Positions 1-8,389 of a stretch of 64,000 nucleotides of DNA are shown here, in pieces. Numbering within the stretch: position 1 is the first letter of the stretch; every line of letters starts with the position of its first letter. The notes under the pieces were generated by a model. It was given only the letters and a program-made list of their open reading frames with translations, had not been told where the DNA came from and made no database searches. The DNA comes from JAVBJN01 sp031546985 (GTDB taxonomy: Bacteria; Bacteroidota; Bacteroidia; Chitinophagales; Chitinophagaceae), in NCBI GenBank assembly GCA_031546985.1, contig JAVBJN010000064.1, forward strand, positions 72,663 to 136,662, given 5' to 3'. A program made the translations under genes and the position numbers.

Positions 1-507
1 TTTTTCTACCATTTCGAGCCAGTTTAGCAGTCCTTTTTGCAACTGCGCCGGGGTGAGTCCGCCGTGTTCCTCGATATCCAGCACTGGGGGCATGTCGCCA
101 CTTTTTAACGAAATGGTTTTCAGGAAGTAATTGGCTTGCAGGGTAGAGAGTGTATGGGGCTTAAAATAATGGTAAGCCCCGCGGAGTATGCCCACTCTGC
201 GGCTTTCTTTCCAGTTGCGGTCAAACATGGGATCTTCGCGGTCGGCACCTTCAGTCGCTTTAATGAAAGCAAAGCTCAGTTTCAGGCCTTTTTCTTCCAT
301 TTGTGCTACCTCTTCCCAATCTATTTTGCCCTGGTAGCGGCTTACATCAATGCCATGAACGCCATAAGCCGAGGGGATTTTGATGCCAAAACCGGGGTAG
401 CGCACGGGTATGTGCAGGTAATATTTGTTGGCATAATACAATCCACCAATAGCCGCTACCAGCAGCAGCCAAAGGAGCCAGACCATATGATTGCTTTTCT
501 TTGCCAT
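1..507 (-). CDS. GH25 family lysozyme, C-terminus outside the window
   Basis: This is a peptidoglycan muramidase of glycoside hydrolase family 25, probably acting in the periplasm. The 169 visible codons begin at an ATG (505-507) and run off the left edge. Residues about 8-28 form a signal anchor. The catalytic domain then opens with HGIDVSRYQGKIDW, followed by FIKATEG, GAYHYF and PVLDIE, which are the GH25 landmarks; the Asp of GIDVS and the Asp/Glu of DIE are the expected active-site acids. It is divergent from porQ, with 119 bases between the two starts. The family call is firm. Substrate and exact role (cell-wall turnover or defence) cannot be told from this part. Confidence 0.88.
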   Translation of the reverse strand, partial: MAKKSNHMVWLLWLLLVAAIGGLYYANKYYLHIPVRYPGFGIKIPSAYGVHGIDVSRYQGKIDWEEVAQMEEKGLKLSFAFIKATEGADREDPMFDRNWKESRRVGILRGAYHYFKPHTLSTLQANYFLKTISLKSGDMPPVLDIEEHGGLTPAQLQKGLLNWLEMVEK

Positions 508-580
508 TTCTAACCGGCTGCAAGTATAGGCAAAGGAATCGGGCTGCAAGAATTTTGCCCTGTTTTTCTGTTAGTTACGG

Positions 581-588
581 TATTTTTG
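581..588 (+). promoter_or_regulatory. Probable promoter -7 box for porQ
   Basis: TATTTTTG matches the Bacteroidota -7 consensus TAnnTTTG and lies 38 bases before the porQ ATG. A TTTG at 554-557 could be the -33 element, but its 23-base spacing is somewhat long. The call rests on motif only. Confidence 0.4.
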
Positions 589-626
589 ATATACTATTGT
601 GCCTGTTACTGCGTTTAAGATTCTGT

Positions 627-1724
627 ATGCGAAAATTTATTACGTTGATTGCTGCGCTATCTGTTACCGCCTGTGCCCAAGCTCAGGTTACCGGAGGCCA
701 GCATGCTTTTGAATACCTCAACCTGTCCAATAGTCCGCACGTATCGGCATTGGGTGGTATGGTAGTGGCCAACCCGGATAATGACGTCAATTTTATTGCG
801 CAGAATCCCGCTTTGCTGGTGCCTTCCATGCATACCTCCCTGGGACTCAATTACAATATTTATTACGCCGGTATCGGGGTTATGAATATGCAATATGCGC
901 ATAGGGTAGAAGACTGGAAAACGAACCTCGGTTTTGGGGTGCAATACCTCAATTACGGTACGTTTAAGCAAACCGATGCCGCAGGGCTCGACTATGGCGA
1001 TTTCCGGGCCAACGATTTTGCCATCAACTTTACTGCCAGCCGCCAGTACCTGGAGCGCTGGAATTACGGGGCCAGCCTAAAACTGGCCAACAGTAAGTAT
1101 TTTGACAAAAGCAGCCTGGGCATTTTTGCCGATGCGGGCATTACCTATACCGATACCGCCAACCTGCTTACGATAGGATTGGTAGCTAAAAATGTAGGGG
1201 TGCAGGTAAAACAATACACGCCTGGCGTATATGAGCCTATGCCTTTTGATCTGCGCATTGGCATTACCAAAAAATTCAAGCACCTTCCTTTCCGGCTCAT
1301 GGTGGTAGCACACCATTTATATGAATGGGATATCCGCTATAACAATCCCGATGACCAGAAACAAAACCTGCTCATCACCGATTCCAGCCAGAATAAGAAC
1401 AAAAGTTACTTCGCCGATAAGCTATTCCGGCACTTTATCTTTGGCGGGGAGATTTTATTGGGCAAATATCTCGAGATCAGCGTAGCCTATAACCATATGC
1501 AGCGGGGCGAACTCGGTCTTGATGAAAAGAAAGGCATGGCCGGTTTCAGTTTCGGAGCGGCGCTGGTATTGCCTAAAATGCGCATTCATTATGGCCGCAG
1601 CCAATACAGTGTAGCAGGCGCTTACAACGAATTTGGCATCAACTTTAACCTGAATCGTTGGTTTGGAATGGGCGGCTTTGGCGACAAAGTGGGGTGGAAC
1701 AACTCCTACGCTCCGGCCATGTAA
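627..1724 (+). CDS. porQ: Type IX secretion system outer-membrane protein PorQ
   Basis: PorQ is an outer-membrane beta-barrel component of the T9SS that works with PorU/PorV/PorZ in anchoring and processing cargo. The 365-aa product starts at the ATG before MRKFITLIAALSVTACAQAQ, a clear signal peptide; an upstream in-frame extension is open but lacks any sign of coding. After the signal come the family-typical GGQHAFEYLNLSNSPHVSALGG segment and the NPALL motif, then alternating short beta strands through to the C-terminus. Length is close to that of known PorQ proteins. It fits the three T9SS-sorted cargo proteins found elsewhere in the window. A hairpin terminator follows. Confidence 0.85.
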   Translation: MRKFITLIAALSVTACAQAQVTGGQHAFEYLNLSNSPHVSALGGMVVANPDNDVNFIAQNPALLVPSMHTSLGLNYNIYYAGIGVMNMQYAHRVEDWKTNLGFGVQYLNYGTFKQTDAAGLDYGDFRANDFAINFTASRQYLERWNYGASLKLANSKYFDKSSLGIFADAGITYTDTANLLTIGLVAKNVGVQVKQYTPGVYEPMPFDLRIGITKKFKHLPFRLMVVAHHLYEWDIRYNNPDDQKQNLLITDSSQNKNKSYFADKLFRHFIFGGEILLGKYLEISVAYNHMQRGELGLDEKKGMAGFSFGAALVLPKMRIHYGRSQYSVAGAYNEFGINFNLNRWFGMGGFGDKVGWNNSYAPAM

Positions 1725-1743
1725 TCCATATGATATTATTGTA

Positions 1744-1770
1744 ACGCCTGAACCTTCAGGCGTTTTTTTT
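1744..1770 (+). terminator. Intrinsic terminator after porQ
   Basis: A 9-bp perfect stem (ACGCCTGAA / TTCAGGCGT) with a 2-base loop is followed by a run of eight T. It sits 20 bases after the porQ stop. Confidence 0.85.
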
Positions 1771-1781
1771 GTTTTAAGCAC

Positions 1782-1812
1782 TTGACAAGCCGCCCCGGCT
1801 TCGTTATATTTA
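1782..1812 (+). promoter_or_regulatory. Probable promoter of the L,D-transpeptidase gene
   Basis: TTG (1782-1784) and TATATTTA (1805-1812) are 20 bases apart, the usual spacing of Bacteroidota -33 and -7 elements. The -7 box deviates from TAnnTTTG only at the last base. The start codon is 20 bases further on. Confidence 0.4.
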
Positions 1813-1832
1813 TTGTAGATCCAACTTACACT

Positions 1833-3494
1833 ATGAAACGCAGTCTTTATCCTGCCGCATTAATTGGCCTCGCATTGGCCTGGATGGTATCCGGCTGTAA
1901 CGGTTCCGGCCCCGGCAATAAGAAATCGAAAAAAGATACCGTAGGGCAAAAAATTGAACGGTGGAACAAGACCATTCCGGGCAATTTTAGCGAGCAACGC
2001 GATTTGGTTTTCGACAGCCTGACGCTAAACAACTTTTTTACCGCTTACCCGGATGCTAAAAAGTATGAAAAGGAAATGCGCCAGTTTTATTCCAATCGCA
2101 AATATGCCTATGCCTGGTTCGACAGCAAAGGATTGATTGAACAGGCTGAGAACCTTAATAACCGCATTCAGAACATCCAATCCGAAGGGGTGACCGATAC
2201 TGTTCGTTTTCACCTGGTGCTCGATACGCTTATCCGCAACACGGAGCAGGCCGAACTGACCGAAGGCAAGGCGGATGTAAATACAGAATTACTGCTTACC
2301 GCCGGTTATTTCGCGTTCTCCAAAATTGTTTGGGAAGGGCTGGACGAAACTGCATCTAAATCGAACGACTGGCTTATTCCCCGCAAAAAGATTTCGTACG
2401 AAGAGTACCTGCAAGCGTTGCTGAAACAGCCTAAAGATTCTTTCCTGGCCGATGCGCCGGTGTACAAACAGTACGAAGTGTTAAAACAGAGCCTGCAACT
2501 GTACCGCAATATGGTGGGTAAGGTAGACTGGCGACCTATTACAGCCGATAAAAAATCGTACAAACCCGGTGATTCTTCTGCTGTGGTCTTGCAAATCAAA
2601 AAGCGATTGCTGGCCCTGGGCGACTGGAAGGGCGATACGCTGAGCGGCAAATACGACGATGCGTTTAAACCCGCCGTGCAGCAATTTCAGCTCCGGCATG
2701 GATTGGGTGATGATGGCGTTATTGGTGGTGGAATGGTTCGCGCGCTGAATGTGCCGCTGGCCAAACGGATAGAGCAGATTATCGTAAATATGGAACGCAG
2801 CCGCTGGGTACCGGTGCAGTTAAATACCGATCACCTGGTGGTAAACATCCCGGAGTTTAAACTGCATGTATATGAAAAAGACAAACTGGCCTGGAGCTGT
2901 AATGTAGTAGTAGGGCAGGCCATTCATAAAACGGTGATCTTTAGCGGCGATCTTAAATATGTGGTGTTTAGCCCATACTGGAATGTGCCGTACAGTATTT
3001 CTAAAAATGAAGTTGGGCCTGGCATGCGGCGCAATAAAAATTACCTCGCCCGCCATAATATGGAACTGCTGGGTTACAATGGTGGTGTGCCTGTGGTGCG
3101 TCAGAAACCTGGCCTGGCCAACTCATTGGGCTTGGTTAAATTCCTGTTCCCTAACAGCCACAGCATTTACCTGCACGATTCGCCTTCCAAAGGATTGTTC
3201 AACCGCGATAGCCGCGCCTTTAGCCATGGTTGCGTAAGGGTAAGCGAACCCAAACGCCTGGCCATGTGGCTGCTGCGCAATGAACCGGTATGGACAGAAC
3301 CTAAAATTGATTCTGCTATGAATGCAGGTAAAGAAAGAACCGTAACACTTAAACAAACGGTGCCGGTATTTATCGGCTACTTCACTGCTTTTGTAGACGA
3401 TAAAGGATTGCTTAACTTCCGCGATGATATTTACAAGCGGGATGAAAGGCTAGGAGCGATGGTACTGAAACAAGACACAGTGAAAAAGCAATAA
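1833..3494 (+). CDS. L,D-transpeptidase (YcbB-like) lipoprotein
   Basis: The enzyme forms peptidoglycan cross-links via an L,D-transpeptidase (YkuD) active site. The 553-aa product starts at MKRSLYPAAL; the N-terminus is a lipoprotein signal with Cys22 in VSGC. A helical scaffold region is followed by a peptidoglycan-binding segment (around residues 245-310, with LGDDGVIGGGMVRALNV) and then the catalytic domain, whose SHGCVRVSEP motif places the nucleophile at Cys467. This order (scaffold, PG-binding, YkuD) is that of the large YcbB-type enzymes, not the short ErfK type. The gene is monocistronic between two terminators. Family is certain; whether it makes 3-3 cross-links or attaches proteins is not shown by sequence. 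Confidence 0.9.
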   Translation: MKRSLYPAALIGLALAWMVSGCNGSGPGNKKSKKDTVGQKIERWNKTIPGNFSEQRDLVFDSLTLNNFFTAYPDAKKYEKEMRQFYSNRKYAYAWFDSKGLIEQAENLNNRIQNIQSEGVTDTVRFHLVLDTLIRNTEQAELTEGKADVNTELLLTAGYFAFSKIVWEGLDETASKSNDWLIPRKKISYEEYLQALLKQPKDSFLADAPVYKQYEVLKQSLQLYRNMVGKVDWRPITADKKSYKPGDSSAVVLQIKKRLLALGDWKGDTLSGKYDDAFKPAVQQFQLRHGLGDDGVIGGGMVRALNVPLAKRIEQIIVNMERSRWVPVQLNTDHLVVNIPEFKLHVYEKDKLAWSCNVVVGQAIHKTVIFSGDLKYVVFSPYWNVPYSISKNEVGPGMRRNKNYLARHNMELLGYNGGVPVVRQKPGLANSLGLVKFLFPNSHSIYLHDSPSKGLFNRDSRAFSHGCVRVSEPKRLAMWLLRNEPVWTEPKIDSAMNAGKERTVTLKQTVPVFIGYFTAFVDDKGLLNFRDDIYKRDERLGAMVLKQDTVKKQ

Positions 3495-3499
3495 GCATA

Positions 3500-3530
3500 A
3501 AAAACTCCCGCGATTATCGCGGGAGTTTTT
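3500..3530. terminator. Bidirectional terminator
   Basis: A perfect 14-bp stem (left arm 3500-3513, right arm 3517-3530) is flanked by A-run and T-run on its two sides, so it can stop both the L,D-transpeptidase gene and the convergent BlaR-like gene. Confidence 0.9.
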
Positions 3531-3532
3531 GT

Positions 3533-5488
3533 TTAGTCTTCTTTCAACAGTTCTTTATACTTCGGTTTCAGGTTGTCTGGCAGTGGTTTGCCATTTACGG
3601 TAATATTGTCGTCCTGGATCTGGATGTTTGCGTTTTTAATGTTTTTAACCAGTCCATCCTTCTTCAGTTCGGTCATTATTCTTCCGTATTTTTTCATAGC
3701 CTTATTGGCGGCAGCCATGGCGTTTTTGCTGGCTATTTCTGCATTAGCCATGGTCTCTTTTTGTTTTGCCATTGCTGCTTTAAACGCTTCATCCGATTTA
3801 GCGAACGCCATTGCATTTTCGCGGGCTACATCTGCATTGGCGAGCGCTTCTTTTTGTTGGGCCATCGCTTCTTTCATCATTTCATCTGCTTTGGCGAATG
3901 CTTCTTTCCGGCTTTCCAGGCTCGCTGCCATAGCTTCTTTTTGCGCTTCGGCAATCTCTTTATTGATCGCTTTCCAGTCTATCTTTTCCATTTCATATTT
4001 GCCCGCTTCTTTCTGCGCCTCGGCGATTTCTTTGTTAATCGCTTTCCAATCTATGTTAGCGATTTCGGCTCTGGCAGCCGCAATTTCTTTGCGTGAATTG
4101 CGTATTTCGATGCGGGCTTCCTGCATGGCTTTTGCCGCTTCCTGCTTGCTTTTTCTGATGTCTGCCCTGGCTTCTTCTGCCTCTTCGGGTGTAGCGGCAA
4201 GGCTGGTTACCATGTTCTCCAGTTTATCCCAATTAACAATATCTGTGGCATCTAAAGTGGTGCTGGCCGTAGAAAGTGCCAGGTCTGTAATTTGCTCCAA
4301 TGGGAGTGCCTTCATCATTTCCGAAACGCCGTTTACCGAAACGCTTACATCGGCAGCCACGGCCTGGTGATCCAGCGTTTGAAGCGAAGACTCCAGTTCT
4401 CTCATCGCTTTTTCCAGCTCAATAGCACTTTCTATGGTGGTTGCGGTCTTTTCTTCCTTGATTACGGTTTTTTGTTTTTTTGCCGCGCTGTCTTGCGGAG
4501 CTACCCAGGCGATGGATACAATGATGCCTGCTGCTACCACTGCGGCGGCTATTTTGCGCAGGTATGCGGGATGTTGCGTGTTCATAGACGTAATGCGTTT
4601 AATTCTGGTGAATAATTGGTGTTTATCTGTAAATAGGCCTATTGCGGTAGCGGGCATGTTGTTTTGCAACATGGCTACGCTCAGCAGCGACTCTGCATAC
4701 TGAACGGGATCGGTTTGTGCGCTCACCCACTCATCGCAACAATGCTCACGCTCTGTGCGGATCTGGCGGCTAAGCCAGAGGGCGAAGGGATTAAAGAACA
4801 AAAGGGTTTCGGTAACACTTTGCAGTACGTTTACCAGGTAATCGTGGCGGCGGATATGTGCCAGCTCATGCAGCAAAATGGCTTCGAGCTGTGTTGTGCT
4901 TAAATGGTTTACCGTAGCCGCCGGAAATAAGATAAGCGGCTTTAGCCAACCCCAGGTGGCAGGGGAGGTAATATGAGCCGATACACTTAATTGCAAAGGG
5001 CGGGTGATGCGCCATGCTTCGGAGTACTCCTGCAATAATTGCTGCAATTGTGCGTGAGCCGGTTGGGCCGTTTGGCGTATCTGGCGCAGGAGGTAATAGC
5101 TGCGGCTCAGTTTGATCACCATAAAGCTGAGCCCTAAGGTATACAGCGCTGTGATGAGGCTGGAATATTGGGCCAGGCCCTGCAGCCAGCCTTCGATTTC
5201 ATTGGTCTGGATATTGGTAAAGGCGATCTTTACCTGTCCGTATTGTTGCTGAATGGCTTCGGTAGCTTTTTCGATCCGGTGTATGGTATTGTAGCGTTGC
5301 ACGATCTGGTAGAGAAATAAGCCCAGCATGCTGAATAAGCCACAACAACTAATGATGTACCGGAAATTGGCGCTTACTTTTTTGGTGCTCAGCAGGATGA
5401 GCCAGCACAACAGGCTGATGAGTGCGCCCTGCCACAGCGAGTGGATGATGCCCCAGGTGATAACATTGTACCAGTTAACCGCTTGCAT
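3533..5488 (-). CDS. BlaR1/MecR1-like M56 membrane metallopeptidase
   Basis: This is a membrane zinc protease of family M56, expected to sense a signal and inactivate the BlaI-type repressor encoded just upstream (2-base gap). The 651-aa product has membrane segments near residues 10-35, 43-63, 108-128 and 310-327. The zinc site HELAH is at 207-211 in a cytoplasmic loop. There is no penicillin-binding sensor domain after the last helix. Residues ~330-620 are instead a long Ala/Glu/Lys-rich coiled-coil with two copies of a 17-residue unit (IDWKAINKEIAEAQKEA) 24 residues apart. The last ~30 residues (NANIQIQDDNITVNGKPLP) look folded. The family is clear; the signal is unknown and probably not a beta-lactam. 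Confidence 0.85.
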   Translation of the reverse strand: MQAVNWYNVITWGIIHSLWQGALISLLCWLILLSTKKVSANFRYIISCCGLFSMLGLFLYQIVQRYNTIHRIEKATEAIQQQYGQVKIAFTNIQTNEIEGWLQGLAQYSSLITALYTLGLSFMVIKLSRSYYLLRQIRQTAQPAHAQLQQLLQEYSEAWRITRPLQLSVSAHITSPATWGWLKPLILFPAATVNHLSTTQLEAILLHELAHIRRHDYLVNVLQSVTETLLFFNPFALWLSRQIRTEREHCCDEWVSAQTDPVQYAESLLSVAMLQNNMPATAIGLFTDKHQLFTRIKRITSMNTQHPAYLRKIAAAVVAAGIIVSIAWVAPQDSAAKKQKTVIKEEKTATTIESAIELEKAMRELESSLQTLDHQAVAADVSVSVNGVSEMMKALPLEQITDLALSTASTTLDATDIVNWDKLENMVTSLAATPEEAEEARADIRKSKQEAAKAMQEARIEIRNSRKEIAAARAEIANIDWKAINKEIAEAQKEAGKYEMEKIDWKAINKEIAEAQKEAMAASLESRKEAFAKADEMMKEAMAQQKEALANADVARENAMAFAKSDEAFKAAMAKQKETMANAEIASKNAMAAANKAMKKYGRIMTELKKDGLVKNIKNANIQIQDDNITVNGKPLPDNLKPKYKELLKED

Positions 5489-5490
5489 GG

Positions 5491-5865
5491 TTATTTCTTT
5501 TTAAGTTGGTCAAGATATTTACGGATAGCGGTGAGCTCTTCGCCCGATGTTTCGTGGTTGCCCAGCGCCTGCATAATGAGTTGCGATGCCGACCCATTAA
5601 AAAGAGTGTCTATCATCTTGTTCATCATAGCGGTTTGGGTATCGTTTTGCGTTACCAGCGCTTCGTAGATATGCGTTTTGGAACTATCATCGCGTGTAAG
5701 CAATTCTTTTTCATGCATAATCTGCATCAGCTTGAGGGTAGTAGTGTAGCCGGCTTCTTTAGTAGCAGTTAGTACTTCATGCACGGTTCTTACCGTGCTC
5801 GGACCTTTATCCCACAATATCTGCAGTATTTCCAGTTCGCTCTCTGTCGGTTTTATCTTCTTCAT
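5491..5865 (-). CDS. BlaI/MecI-family winged-helix repressor
   Basis: The 124-aa protein is a dimeric DNA-binding repressor of the BlaI/MecI/CopY family. Its N-terminal winged helix (PTESELEILQILWDKGPSTVRTVHEVL) and the following KEAGYTTTLKLMQIMHEKELL segment are hallmarks; the region around residues 55-70 is where M56 proteases cut in known systems. It is the first gene of a two-gene operon with the M56 protease. Twin inverted repeats lie 5 bases before its start codon, so autorepression is very likely. Confidence 0.92.
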   Translation of the reverse strand: MKKIKPTESELEILQILWDKGPSTVRTVHEVLTATKEAGYTTTLKLMQIMHEKELLTRDDSSKTHIYEALVTQNDTQTAMMNKMIDTLFNGSASQLIMQALGNHETSGEELTAIRKYLDQLKKK

Positions 5866-5869
5866 GATC

Positions 5870-5909
5870 TACGAATGTTTTCGTAAACGAATCTACGAAT
5901 AGTTTCGTA
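5870..5909. promoter_or_regulatory. Twin BlaI-type operators
   Basis: Two near-identical 16-bp inverted repeats, TACGAATGTTTTCGTA (5870-5885) and TACGAATAGTTTCGTA (5894-5909), are centred 24 bp apart directly upstream of the blaI-like start. Their position and TACGAA/TTCGTA arms fit operators for the adjacent repressor. Confidence 0.75.
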
Positions 5910-6072
5910 ATGACAAATAAAATTTTTAAAACAAAATGTTAAATCCCAATTCTATAAAGTTTAAATAGTAGATAATCAGGTTGTTATAAAATTGGTTTGA
6001 TTCTTGCAAATACATCAGTACAGGACGACGATGGATAGATGAACACATTGTAGAACCAATAAATCGAATGTT

Positions 6073-6657
6073 ATGAGCCTTAATTTGTTTGATCAGGTAA
6101 ATGCCCGCTTTGGTGAGATTATTCATAAACAGACAGACCCTGTCGACCAGGAAACCGCACCTCAGAATAAAACCGTAATGCATGCAGCCATACCGGCTGT
6201 ATTGACCGGTATCTTTCACGTATCTATTGCTCCGGCTACAGCAGAAGCTGTATTTCGTGAAGTGAAACAAGAACACTGGAAATCGGGTGAAGACCAGTTG
6301 GAAGAAGTATTTGGAAACCGTACTGCTGACGTGATTCAGGTGGTAGCCGATTTTGCGCAGATATCACCCAATATGGCCCGCCGTGAGATGGAAGTAGTTA
6401 CAGAGGTAGCCATGCATATTTTGCATGACCACTGTAAAGCCAACGGCATTTCTACGCCAGAAGAATATGCGGCAATGATGGTGCACCAGCGAGAAGATAT
6501 TTTAGGGCATTTGCCCAATGATCTTAACATTGGTGTAATGCTGGGCGATGATGCGCTGGACGATGTAACCAATAAGATGCACGGCCCGTTAAGCAGCCTT
6601 TTTCAAAAGCTGGGCGCTTTGTTTTCCGAGCCGGGTGAGTCTGATTTGCAGAAATAA
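6073..6657 (+). CDS. Conserved protein, DUF937-like
   Basis: A 194-aa soluble protein with no signal peptide or membrane segment. The middle part (AAIPAVLTGIFHVSIAPATAEAVF, later GNRTADVIQVVADFAQIS) resembles the helical bundle of DUF937/YidB-like proteins, but the match is loose. It ends with a helix rich in small residues. It is convergent with the next gene, with five bases between the stops. Function is not known. Confidence 0.6.
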   Translation: MSLNLFDQVNARFGEIIHKQTDPVDQETAPQNKTVMHAAIPAVLTGIFHVSIAPATAEAVFREVKQEHWKSGEDQLEEVFGNRTADVIQVVADFAQISPNMARREMEVVTEVAMHILHDHCKANGISTPEEYAAMMVHQREDILGHLPNDLNIGVMLGDDALDDVTNKMHGPLSSLFQKLGALFSEPGESDLQK

Positions 6658-6662
6658 TTGCT

Positions 6663-7424
6663 TTACTCTACAATTCTGAATGAGTTGACAATGGTGCGTA
6701 TTTGTGCCTGCGATTCGGTATCGGCTACAGTGGTGGTGGCTACCAATTGGTAAGTATATCCATCTTTATAGGCATATCGTTGAATCTGGTAACAGGGTAT
6801 GCCCACATAGTCGTAAGTAAAGATAAATGTAGCTCCTTTGGTTTCGGCATCCACTTCTTCTGTTAAAAAACGGGCACTGCTCATGGAAGAGAGCAGCATT
6901 TCTTTGCTGGCTTGCATCTGCTCTTCAAAACTGTATGCATTATTGTAAGGCGATTTTACAATATATACATTGCTCTGGAAGTTTTCGCTGTTGGGCACCA
7001 CTTGCCGGCAGGCCAGTAATGCCTGGGCTTGTATGCCTGCACCTTTATACATTTCTTCCAGTTGCGATAAAAATTCGGGTGCCTTTTGCCAGGTACCTTT
7101 AGGCCACGTCAGCATAAAGTCGCTTTCAATAGCGGCATTGCGCTGGGTGGCTTTTTCGTTAACAATCTGTTCTGCCTGCTGGCCATTCACTTTCTCTGCC
7201 GATACTTTGAGCTCGCCAATAGCGGTTTGGGTGGTGCGTATAGTAATGTTGCCGCTGGTAGGATCTACCTGCACTTCCTGCGCTCTGTCTAAAAGCCTTT
7301 CAAGGGGTTTGCGCAAAATGAGGAGGGTAATAACGATAACCGCGCCAATCACGATCCATTTGGTTACGCCGGTCCAATCGGAGCTTTTTTCTTTGGTGGT
7401 TGACATGGGACGGGATTTAGTCAT
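6663..7424 (-). CDS. Unknown single-pass membrane protein
   Basis: A 253-aa protein with a short cytoplasmic N-terminus, one membrane helix (about residues 23-42, WIVIGAVIVITLLILRK) and a ~200-residue extracytoplasmic domain. The latter contains a polar linker and then a mixed alpha/beta domain (FMLTWPKGTWQKAPEFLSQL ... GATFIFTYDYVGIPCYQIQRY). An alternative start is Met7. I do not recognise the family. The start region reaches 7424; the gene appears to be alone. Confidence 0.6.
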   Translation of the reverse strand: MTKSRPMSTTKEKSSDWTGVTKWIVIGAVIVITLLILRKPLERLLDRAQEVQVDPTSGNITIRTTQTAIGELKVSAEKVNGQQAEQIVNEKATQRNAAIESDFMLTWPKGTWQKAPEFLSQLEEMYKGAGIQAQALLACRQVVPNSENFQSNVYIVKSPYNNAYSFEEQMQASKEMLLSSMSSARFLTEEVDAETKGATFIFTYDYVGIPCYQIQRYAYKDGYTYQLVATTTVADTESQAQIRTIVNSFRIVE

Positions 7425-7518
7425 TACAAATTAAGAAAATTTTAATAAATGGATGGAAATGTCTGAAATGAGGATGCTGTCTTGTTTTCTCATGGCGACA
7501 CAGCGGCACGGCGCTTGT

Positions 7519-7552
7519 AGATCTGCCAGGCGCGGCAGCTCCTGTCGGGTCT
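7519..7552. repeat. Dispersed intergenic repeat, copy 1
   Basis: AGATCTGCCAGG ... AGCTCCTGTCGGGTCT: a palindrome-ended unit also seen at 30872-30902 and 55536-55590. Shared core is CTGCCAGGYGCG then AGCTCCTGYCRGGTCT. No coding role. Confidence 0.6.
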
Positions 7553-7627
7553 CAGTGCGGTTAAATAGAACCAGCAGATTTTCACGCCTACGATTAACCA
7601 CTCACTACTAAAGACTAAAAAAAGTAT

Positions 7628-7635
7628 TACCTTCG
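7628..7635 (+). promoter_or_regulatory. Possible tmRNA promoter -7 box
   Basis: TACCTTCG, a common Bacteroidota variant of the -7 box, lies 20 bases before the mature tmRNA 5' end, leaving room for a short leader removed by RNase P. No clear -33 TTTG is seen. Confidence 0.35.
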
Positions 7636-7654
7636 CTGTCTGCTTTAAATAGCC

Positions 7655-8024
7655 GGGGCTGCCTGGTTTTGACAGCATAGTTCTTTGTAAGTGTAAGCAT
7701 GTCGTGCGTTGGATAATTAGCACGTTAATCTGAATATTCAAATCACAAATGGCAATACTCAGTATGCCATGGCTGCTTAATCGATAGATTAACATCCATT
7801 TTGGCCGATGAACGGGCAGGCCTGTTGCCAAGTTCCTCCGCCTAAATCAAAACAAAAACGGGCTGCTGCCGCCGAAGGCTGTGACGGTAGCTTAAGCTTA
7901 TCCAGCTAAGGAAGTTATCGGTTTGTCCGGTTCCTGTAACTTCCCGACAATCAATTCCGGAATAAGCATGTAGAAAGCTTATGGGGGATATGTTTGGACG
8001 CGGGTTCGATTCCCGCCAGCTCCA
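7655..8024 (+). ncRNA. ssrA: Transfer-messenger RNA (tmRNA)
   Basis: tmRNA rescues stalled ribosomes and tags the nascent chain for proteolysis. The tRNA-like part is clear: the 5' end GGGGCTG pairs with CAGCTCC at 8017-8023 (one G-U), and the T arm CGGGTTCGATTCCCG lies just before it. The tag reading frame runs 7751-7780 and encodes GNTQYAMAA followed by TAA, giving a tag of (A)GNTQYAMAA, which ends like the AMAA/ALAA tags of other Bacteroidota. The 370-nt length is normal. CCA is not encoded and must be added. An intrinsic terminator follows at 8035. Confidence 0.95.
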
Positions 8025-8034
8025 CAAGTAATGT

Positions 8035-8067
8035 GAAAGCCGCTCTTTGAGCGGCTTTCGTCATTTT
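8035..8067 (+). terminator. tmRNA terminator
   Basis: A 10-bp stem (GAAAGCCGCT / AGCGGCTTTC) with a short loop is followed by a T-rich stretch 11 bases after the mature tmRNA end. Confidence 0.85.
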
Positions 8068-8356
8068 ATGAAAATATATATTTTACGTGTAAAAAGTGAA
8101 AATGTAAGCTGGTAAAGGGTTTCAGCGGTTCGATTCCGGTTGGATTTAAATCCTGTTTTCACTGATTTTACCCTTGTTTTGCTTAAATGCACAATAGCGT
8201 CGAGTCTTCGGGGAAGGCTACAGTTTTATCCATTTGTAGTAAGGTTTTCTTTTAATTATCAATGTTTTATGAAGGGAGCTACAATAACTACAACTATATA
8301 TTGTAAATGTGGTACTGTTAATAATATGATGATTTTTAGAAGAAAGCTAAATGTAG
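8068..8356. other. AT-rich stretch without a gene
   Basis: No convincing gene. It holds an 11-base copy of the tmRNA T-arm sequence (GGTTCGATTCC at 8127-8137, compare 8003-8013), possibly a decayed attachment site. An open frame at 8140-8436 has no family-like content. Confidence 0.4.
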
Positions 8357-8388
8357 AAATCCGCACAGGATCTAACCGATGCGGATTT
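8357..8388. repeat. Hairpin repeat AAATCCGCA/TGCGGATTT, copy 1
   Basis: A 9-bp stem with a 14-base loop ending in AACCGA. The same arms and loop end recur at 12972-13004. Both copies stand beside gene remnants. Confidence 0.55.
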
Positions 8389-8389
8389 T

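Noticed and set aside
3573..4370. 265-codon plus-strand open frame
   Set aside because: Antisense shadow of the Ala/Glu-rich coiled-coil end of the BlaR-like gene; composition is an artefact of the opposite strand.
7842..8027. Minus-strand open frame beginning MWSWRESNPRP
   Set aside because: This is the familiar false reading of a tRNA-like T arm and acceptor end; here it is the 3' end of tmRNA.
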